Source: a virus
Direction: 5' to 3' (one strand)
IMG/VR virus record: IMGVR_UViG_3300049783_000376
Location: 1-37,741 of that record
DNA: 37,741 bases
Part shown: piece by piece, positions 33,639 through 37,741 of the stretch
How positions within the stretch are numbered: the first letter of the stretch is position 1
How the letters are laid out: each line of letters opens with the position of its first letter
Notes under the pieces: model-generated
Seen by the model: the letters and a program-made list of their open reading frames with translations, nothing else
What the model was told of the DNA's origin: nothing
Databases searched by the model: none
Program-made: the position numbers and the translations under genes

Positions 33639-33983
33639 ATGAAAATTAATGAATTTAATAATGACTCTATAGACGAATTTCAGCCTAACTTTGACATAGT
33701 AGATGATGTATGTGTCTATATGCGTAACGATCCTATATTTTATCGTAAGCACTTTTTTCCAATGATAGATAAGATGTCTGCTGATTTTGCTAATAAGAAA
33801 AAGATTAACCCAAAAACAACATTGTTTCCTGTTGTAGAGAAAGCAATAAAAAGATACGTTGAAGTATACGAACTAGCTAGGACTGATGCCGATGTCTTTA
33901 CTGAAAAAGATAGAATGGCCATAGCAAAGAAGATTTATGCTGAAGAGATGCACGAAATTAAAAAAGGTACATACAACTCATGA
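33639..33983 (+). CDS. Conserved phage protein of unknown function, 114 aa
   Basis: The ATG at 33639 lies 1 nt after the previous stop, with AGGAA upstream; an in-frame ATG at 33582 is inside the previous gene and less likely. The protein is helical and charged, with 'CVYMRNDPIFYRKHFFPMID', 'NPKTTLFPVVEKAIKRYVEV' and a C-terminal 'YAEEMHEIKKGTY'. No motif I can name. It overlaps the nucleotidyltransferase-like gene by 4 nt (ATGA). Confidence 0.7.
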   Translation: MKINEFNNDSIDEFQPNFDIVDDVCVYMRNDPIFYRKHFFPMIDKMSADFANKKKINPKTTLFPVVEKAIKRYVEVYELARTDADVFTEKDRMAIAKKIYAEEMHEIKKGTYNS

Positions 33984-34864
33984 GACTAAGACAGTTATTT
34001 GAAGCACCTAGTAAGGTTGCTGTTGCCGCATTTGGTCGCATGAACCCGCCGACGATAGGACATAAGAAACTTACTGATGCAATGATGTCCATGCCAGGTG
34101 ACCATTTTGTATTTGTAAGTCACACACAAGATAAGAAAAAGAATCCATTAAGTTTTGAACAAAAAGTTAGATTTGCAAAGGCAAGTTTTGGCAGCCATGT
34201 TACAGTAGGCAATGAAGGTGTTAGAACTATTATTCAAATGATGCAGAAACTTGAAAGTTTAGGGTATACTGATATTGTATACATTGCAGGCTCTGATAGA
34301 GTAGAACAATTTGAAAAATTATTAAATGATTACAACGGCAAAGACTATACTTTTAACAGTATCAAGATTGTAAATGCAGGTCAACGTGATCCTGATGCAG
34401 ATGGTGCTGAAGGTATGAGCGCAAGTAAAATGAGAGCGGCTGCACTTGAAGATAAGTTTGACTTATTTAAGCAAGGTGTAGCTAATCAAAGCATTGCACA
34501 AGACATGTTTGATTCTATTAGAGATGCATTGGGCGTTACTGAACAAGAAGTAGGAGAAGGCAATCTTGTTTTAAATAAAGCATCACTTGTTCCGCATATA
34601 AAAAATGTAATTATGGATTACTTAGACCAAGAAGACGATGTTGAGAAGTTATCTCGTATACTAAAAATGATGGTAGGTAAAGAAGTTCATGCTCACGGTA
34701 AACGTTACCGTATTGAAAGTGCAGACATTACTGAAGCATTTAATAATATTCAAACAGAAGTAGCAGGACCTAAAAAATGCTGGCCCAAGTTCAAAAAAGC
34801 TGGCACACAAGCTGGCACAGGTAAAAACAAAGGCAAGCGTGTAAACAAGTGCGTACCAAAATAA
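33980..34864 (+). CDS. Cytidylyltransferase-like nucleotidyltransferase with basic C-terminal tail, 294 aa
   Basis: HxGH-type nucleotidyltransferase. 'AAFGRMNPPTIGHKKL' carries the T/HxGH motif (Thr25-Ile-Gly-His28). 'IVYIAGSDRVEQF' (99-111) follows the Rossmann fold. 'GMSASKMRAAA' (145-155) matches the (I/M)SxTxxR signature. Substrates in this fold include NMN, pantetheine phosphate and CTP-activated alcohols, and the one here is unknown. Residues about 190-260 are an added helical region, and the last 30 residues ('GPKKCWPKFKKAGTQAGTGK' onward) are a basic Cys-containing tail also seen in other marine T4-like proteins. It may be a bifunctional or virion-attached enzyme. ATGA and TAATG overlaps link it to both neighbours. 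Confidence 0.82.
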   Translation: MRLRQLFEAPSKVAVAAFGRMNPPTIGHKKLTDAMMSMPGDHFVFVSHTQDKKKNPLSFEQKVRFAKASFGSHVTVGNEGVRTIIQMMQKLESLGYTDIVYIAGSDRVEQFEKLLNDYNGKDYTFNSIKIVNAGQRDPDADGAEGMSASKMRAAALEDKFDLFKQGVANQSIAQDMFDSIRDALGVTEQEVGEGNLVLNKASLVPHIKNVIMDYLDQEDDVEKLSRILKMMVGKEVHAHGKRYRIESADITEAFNNIQTEVAGPKKCWPKFKKAGTQAGTGKNKGKRVNKCVPK

Positions 34865-35091
34865 TGGATGAACTAGAGCGTATAAAGCAACTTGCAGGTG
34901 TAAACGAATATAAGGGTTACACCGAGTACACTCTAGAAAACATTAGTGACGCTGCCGCTAAAAATGTTAAACAAATGAAATCAAAAAACATTCGTCCAGG
35001 TGACAAAGAATGGTTTGAACTATGGTTCAGTCTACCTAAAATGACAGGCGAGAATATGCCTAACGGACTTAGAGGGCGCACACGTAAATGA
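34864..35091 (+). CDS. Small conserved phage protein, 75 aa
   Basis: The ATG at 34864 overlaps the previous stop (TAATG). 'MDELERIKQLAGVNEYKGYT' opens it, followed by helical, charged sequence and a basic end 'GLRGRTRK'. No known motif; the 'ERIKQLAG' start type is common in small proteins of marine T4-like phages. The stop overlaps the next ATG (ATGA). Confidence 0.65.
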   Translation: MDELERIKQLAGVNEYKGYTEYTLENISDAAAKNVKQMKSKNIRPGDKEWFELWFSLPKMTGENMPNGLRGRTRK

Positions 35092-36044
35092 GGTTTTCTG
35101 AAATTAGAGAAGATGGCCGCATTGTAAAAGGTGTTAATACTACTGTTGATGTAGGTGTAAATCAGCTATCAATAGAAGCCGCTAAATTAGGTTATGATGT
35201 AGATAAAGACGGCCGTCCGCCTACACTTAGTAAAAAAGTAAAAGGCAAAAGTACCAACGTATTGTTTAACTTAGGGCTTGCTGAAGCAACTAAATTAGAA
35301 CTTCCGGACATTAATGTTGGTGACGAAGTGTTAGTTGGTAAGTTTAAAAATCGTAAAGCAGAAGTTAAAGGCTTTAGTAAAGACGACAAAAATCAACCTG
35401 TATTAAAGACTACTAAAGGCGATCAAAAGCTATTCAAGCCACGCATTAGTAAGTTAATGGTTGACAATACCAACAAACATGTGTTATACTATAAGCATAT
35501 GTATGAAGCAATTAACAAATTAAATAAAACAACGGAAATATACGTCGATATGGACGGTGTTCTTGCTGACTTCTTTGGTGAGTGGGCTAAGTTAATGAAC
35601 GTAGATCACTTTTCCGACATTCACAAACAACATGACATAGATGATGCACTCCAAAAAATCCGCGATACTGATGATTTTTGGTTACAGTTACCATTACTTC
35701 CAGAAGCAAAAAAACTATTGTCATTAATTAAAAAAGTTAAAGGCGAATACAATATTTGTACAAGTCCTTTAGCAGATGATCCAAATTCAGAGCCACATAA
35801 GCGTGAATGGATTAAAAAGAATTTAGCATTTTTTCCACCTAAGAATATTTACATTACACACAACAAACCACAGTATGCTACTGCACAAAACGGTTCAGCA
35901 AACATACTAATCGACGACTACGGTGTTAATATTAATGCCTGGGAAGCGGCCGGCGGCATTGGGTTCAAACATAAAGATCATAAGTTTGAACGTACTGCTA
36001 AAGATATCAAGCAACATATGGCAGACACAAACCCAGTATCTTAA
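35088..36044 (+). CDS. HAD 5'(3')-deoxyribonucleotidase-like enzyme fused to a phage N-terminal domain, 318 aa
   Basis: Residues about 1-140 are a phage-type domain with an SH3-like segment ('VGDEVLVGKFKNRKAEVKGF'). From about 148 it is a HAD nucleotidase: motif I 'IYVDMDGVLADFF' (Asp154, Asp156), motif II in 'YNICTSPLADDP', a Lys in 'KREWIKKNL', and motif IV 'ILIDDYGVNINAWEAAGG'. Enzymes of this type dephosphorylate dNMPs. It is the second HAD protein in the window and not a close copy of the one at 20805. The fusion may tether it to a phage particle or complex. An internal ATG at 35502, near the domain border, could give a shorter enzyme, but no strong SD is visible there. Confidence 0.83.
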   Translation: MRFSEIREDGRIVKGVNTTVDVGVNQLSIEAAKLGYDVDKDGRPPTLSKKVKGKSTNVLFNLGLAEATKLELPDINVGDEVLVGKFKNRKAEVKGFSKDDKNQPVLKTTKGDQKLFKPRISKLMVDNTNKHVLYYKHMYEAINKLNKTTEIYVDMDGVLADFFGEWAKLMNVDHFSDIHKQHDIDDALQKIRDTDDFWLQLPLLPEAKKLLSLIKKVKGEYNICTSPLADDPNSEPHKREWIKKNLAFFPPKNIYITHNKPQYATAQNGSANILIDDYGVNINAWEAAGGIGFKHKDHKFERTAKDIKQHMADTNPVS

Positions 36045-36062
36045 TACTACCGTAGCTAACAA

Positions 36063-36070
36063 AATAAATA
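36063..36070 (+). promoter_or_regulatory. Late octamer AATAAATA placed for a leaderless mRNA
   Basis: AATAAATA is followed by 5 nt (TAGTT) and the ATG at 36076. No SD is present in the 31-nt gap after the preceding stop. This is the third gene with this exact layout. Confidence 0.58.
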
Positions 36071-36075
36071 TAGTT

Positions 36076-36642
36076 ATGATAGAACATTTTCTCCTTCCAG
36101 ATCTCATTGTAGACAAATACAGCCTCGAAAAAAGAGTATACGACCAGTATCACACCTGGGGTCATTTTGGCACCGGCCGTTTTAAGTTCTATACAGGTGA
36201 CGCCGATAACGAAACATTAGATATAGTAGATTCCATATTTAAAGATGCTGATCAAATAATAAGCGCAGTTGCATATAACTTAGTCAACCCGCATGGCATT
36301 ATAGGCCCACATTCTGATTACGGTCGCGGATGTGCTATAAATATTCCTATATCTGGTGATTTTAAGAATTCTAGTTTAGATAGTTATGAATATACACCTC
36401 CAGTAAAAGTAGCATCTCCTGCAGAACGCTTTAAAGATATTCCAGAAAGTCGATTTTATCCACATAGCGAACTTGAAGCTCAGCTTAACTATGAGGTTCC
36501 TATATGCTTTGATACAAGAGATCCGCACGGTGTTACTAACTCGTCGTCAGTTGCTAGATTTATATTAGGCGTAACATTTAACGAAGAATTTACAGTGAGC
36601 AGTTTAAACACTATGTATAAAAAAGGTCAGTTGCTAAAATGA
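36076..36642 (+). CDS. 2-oxoglutarate/Fe(II)-dependent oxygenase-like protein, 188 aa
   Basis: The jelly-roll metal site is visible: 'GPHSDYGRG' gives His79-x-Asp81, 'DPHGVTN' gives the distal His151, and Arg161 in 'SSVARFILGVTF' is in place to bind 2-oxoglutarate. Phage members of this class are common in marine myoviruses; substrates are mostly unknown (protein, nucleobase or small molecule). The ATG at 36076 is chosen from the late octamer and the end of the preceding gene; an earlier in-frame ATG at 35923 is inside the HAD gene. It overlaps the next gene by 4 nt (ATGA). Confidence 0.8.
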   Translation: MIEHFLLPDLIVDKYSLEKRVYDQYHTWGHFGTGRFKFYTGDADNETLDIVDSIFKDADQIISAVAYNLVNPHGIIGPHSDYGRGCAINIPISGDFKNSSLDSYEYTPPVKVASPAERFKDIPESRFYPHSELEAQLNYEVPICFDTRDPHGVTNSSSVARFILGVTFNEEFTVSSLNTMYKKGQLLK

Positions 36643-36920
36643 TAGTAGACATGACATATATACAAGACAGTGTGTACGAAAGCGGCCTTTGGGTCACATT
36701 AATGTGTCCACATTCGTACATATCCGAAACACAATTAGTTGTCTTAGATGATAAGTACATAAAGTACAAGCAAACAGGACTTTTAGATGTGAATGATGAC
36801 TACAAACATACATGTGATACCTGCGGACACGAATGTCATCGAGACAAAGAATGTCCTACATGCGCCAATGACGTATGTGGGTTTTGTAAATGTGACACAT
36901 GCAAAGGAGAAGAGAAATGA
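36639..36920 (+). CDS. Cysteine-rich, probably zinc-binding protein, 93 aa
   Basis: The N-terminal half has no Cys apart from 'LMCPHSYI'. The C-terminal third has four close Cys pairs or clusters: 'CDTCGHECH', 'CPTC', 'CGFCKC' and 'CDTC'. This pattern fits one or two zinc-ribbon or treble-clef type sites, perhaps for RNA, DNA or protein contact. No family is recognised. It starts in an ATGA overlap, and its stop again overlaps the next ATG, whose product is also Cys-rich near its start. Confidence 0.72.
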   Translation: MIVDMTYIQDSVYESGLWVTLMCPHSYISETQLVVLDDKYIKYKQTGLLDVNDDYKHTCDTCGHECHRDKECPTCANDVCGFCKCDTCKGEEK

Positions 36921-37336
36921 AGGCAAGTGAATTTATATATGTAAAAGAAGCAAAGGTAGAAATGTGCCCAGAAGCATGTTGCGGTAAGCCTATAACGGAA
37001 TGTAAATGCGGACCAGATTGTAAACATTGTGACTGTTATGAAAAGAATAAAGTAGACGAAGGCAAAAGTCCACATAAAAAAGGTACTGCAAAGTATAAGA
37101 AACATATGGCGGCTATGCATGCTGAAGCAGTCACTAACGAAGAAGCAACTGCTGGTGGAACAAGTGCTGGCATGGTGGCTAGTGTATCAAGTGTAGTTGG
37201 TGCTAAACGCAACGTAGCTAAGTCAGGAAGGTATGGTGCACCTAAAGCACCACAGAAATTAAATGCAGACGGAACAGCTAAAAACGCACTAGACATGAAA
37301 AATAATGTCATGGGCGGCAAAACAATAAAAAGATAA
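36917..37336 (+). CDS. Phage protein with Cys cluster and basic middle, 139 aa
   Basis: The ATG at 36917 has AAGGAGAAGAG directly upstream; a more upstream ATG lacks an SD. N-terminal Cys cluster 'CPEACCGKPITECKCGPDCK' then 'HCDC' (about residues 16-41), probably metal-binding. 'SPHKKGTAKYKKHMAAMHA' is a motif shared by several proteins of marine T4-like phages. The remainder is Ala/Gly/Thr-rich and low in structure, ending 'GGKTIKR'. Function unknown; the context of head- or virion-associated small genes suggests a late role. Confidence 0.72.
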   Translation: MKASEFIYVKEAKVEMCPEACCGKPITECKCGPDCKHCDCYEKNKVDEGKSPHKKGTAKYKKHMAAMHAEAVTNEEATAGGTSAGMVASVSSVVGAKRNVAKSGRYGAPKAPQKLNADGTAKNALDMKNNVMGGKTIKR

Positions 37337-37339
37337 ATA
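37332..37339 (+). promoter_or_regulatory. T4-type late promoter octamer GATAAATA
   Basis: GATAAATA overlaps the preceding stop and ends 17 nt before the ATG at 37357, with SD GGAG (37349-37352). Leader about 12 nt. Confidence 0.72.
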
Positions 37340-37356
37340 CTTTGTAACGGAGTTTA

Positions 37357-37741
37357 ATGATGAGAAATAATGAAATAACTGAAGGTTTAGGCGAACTAGC
37401 TGACGGTATAGAACGTGATCATGAAGTACAGATGGCACGTGCCGAACTATATAAAATGGCAAAGTACACAGTACACTTGCATAAAATGCTTTCGAACGTA
37501 AGTGAAGAAGAAGGCTTAGAAGGTTGGGTTCAATCTAAGATTACTAAAGCCGCTGACATGATTGGCAGTGTATATCATCATTTAGATTATGAAACAAATG
37601 CTCCAGACGCAATGGCAGAAGGTAAAGAAAAAGAAACGGACGAAGGTAATGCATACAGCGGTGCAGTAGCTAAAGCTAAAATGAATGGCAAGAAAAAAGG
37701 CGACAAAGTAAAAGGTCCTGATGGTGATGAAATCACACTAG
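37357..37741 (+). CDS. Prohead-core-like phage protein (3' end outside window)
   Basis: Open from ATG at 37357 (followed directly by a second ATG at 37360) to the window end, 128 residues visible. 'DHEVQMARAELYKMAKYTVH' and 'GWVQSKITKAADMIGSVYHH' form a conserved helical segment that I associate with prohead core/scaffold-type proteins of marine T4-like phages. It is followed by a Lys/Glu/Gly-rich, low-complexity region that continues past the edge. Late promoter and SD lie directly upstream. The scaffold assignment is from memory of the motif and is not certain. Confidence 0.7.
   Translation, partial: MMRNNEITEGLGELADGIERDHEVQMARAELYKMAKYTVHLHKMLSNVSEEEGLEGWVQSKITKAADMIGSVYHHLDYETNAPDAMAEGKEKETDEGNAYSGAVAKAKMNGKKKGDKVKGPDGDEITL

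Noticed and set aside
1-37741. tRNA genes, CRISPR arrays, integrase or attachment sites
   Set aside because: All gaps are under about 160 bp and none shows a cloverleaf, a repeat-spacer pattern or an integrase-type gene.

Overview
This window is a contiguous piece of a lytic, tailed, T4-like (myovirus) phage genome of the marine type. The evidence is a clamp-loader subunit (gp44), a DexA exonuclease, a GroES-like cochaperone in the place of T4 gp31, PhoH, ThyX, a MazG-like pyrophosphohydrolase, very long beta-rich tail or fibre proteins with the sequence style of cyanophage and pelagiphage structural proteins, and T4-type late promoters (ATAAATA/ATAAGTA octamers). The DNA is AT-rich and nearly all coding. 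Genes overlap as TAATG, ATGA or GTGA, and no non-coding gap exceeds about 160 bp. I found no tRNA, CRISPR, integrase or insertion sequence. A GH19-type endolysin with an overlapping inner/outer spanin pair points to a Gram-negative host. No photosynthesis gene is present, so a heterotrophic marine bacterium is more likely than a cyanobacterium, but this is inference.

Layout. (1) 1-18442: late structural block on the plus strand, with five large or medium adsorption/tail proteins. One is a 2323-residue giant carrying an intact subtilisin-like protease, Calx-beta-like repeats, two glycine-rich domains and a cupredoxin-like domain. (2) 18452-20196: a DnaE-like fragment protein, a conserved hypothetical, GroES-like and MazG-like genes. 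(3) 20215-23798: early/replication block led by sigma70-type promoters: dexA, a HAD phosphatase, two small ORFs, gp44 clamp loader, a seven-iron ferredoxin, a 50-aa ORF and thyX. (4) 23847-24593: phoH, the only minus-strand gene, facing thyX across a hairpin terminator. (5) 24750-28906: two conserved phage proteins, then the lysis cluster (endolysin, i-spanin, o-spanin) and three small membrane proteins, one resembling the MscS channel core. (6) 28924-32034: DnaJ-like and ClpA-like chaperones. (7) 32021-37741: mostly small conserved late proteins, a nucleotidyltransferase, a HAD nucleotidase fusion, a 2OG-Fe(II)-oxygenase-like protein, cysteine-rich proteins and the start of a probable prohead-core-like gene.

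Working together: DexA, the clamp loader, ThyX, MazG-like and two HAD phosphatases fit DNA replication plus nucleotide-pool control. GroES, DnaJ and ClpA form a phage set of host-chaperone adapters. The lysis cluster ends the infection. Two promoter classes are clear: three sigma70 promoters, all TTGACT-17 bp-TATAAT, for early genes, and T4-type late octamers for virion and lysis genes. In three genes (dnaJ-like, the 112-aa protein, the 2OG-oxygenase-like protein) the late octamer ends exactly 5 nt before the ATG and there is no Shine-Dalgarno (SD) sequence, which predicts leaderless late mRNAs. The dexA promoter lies inside an 18-bp two-part hairpin that would hide the dexA ribosome-binding site only in read-through transcripts.
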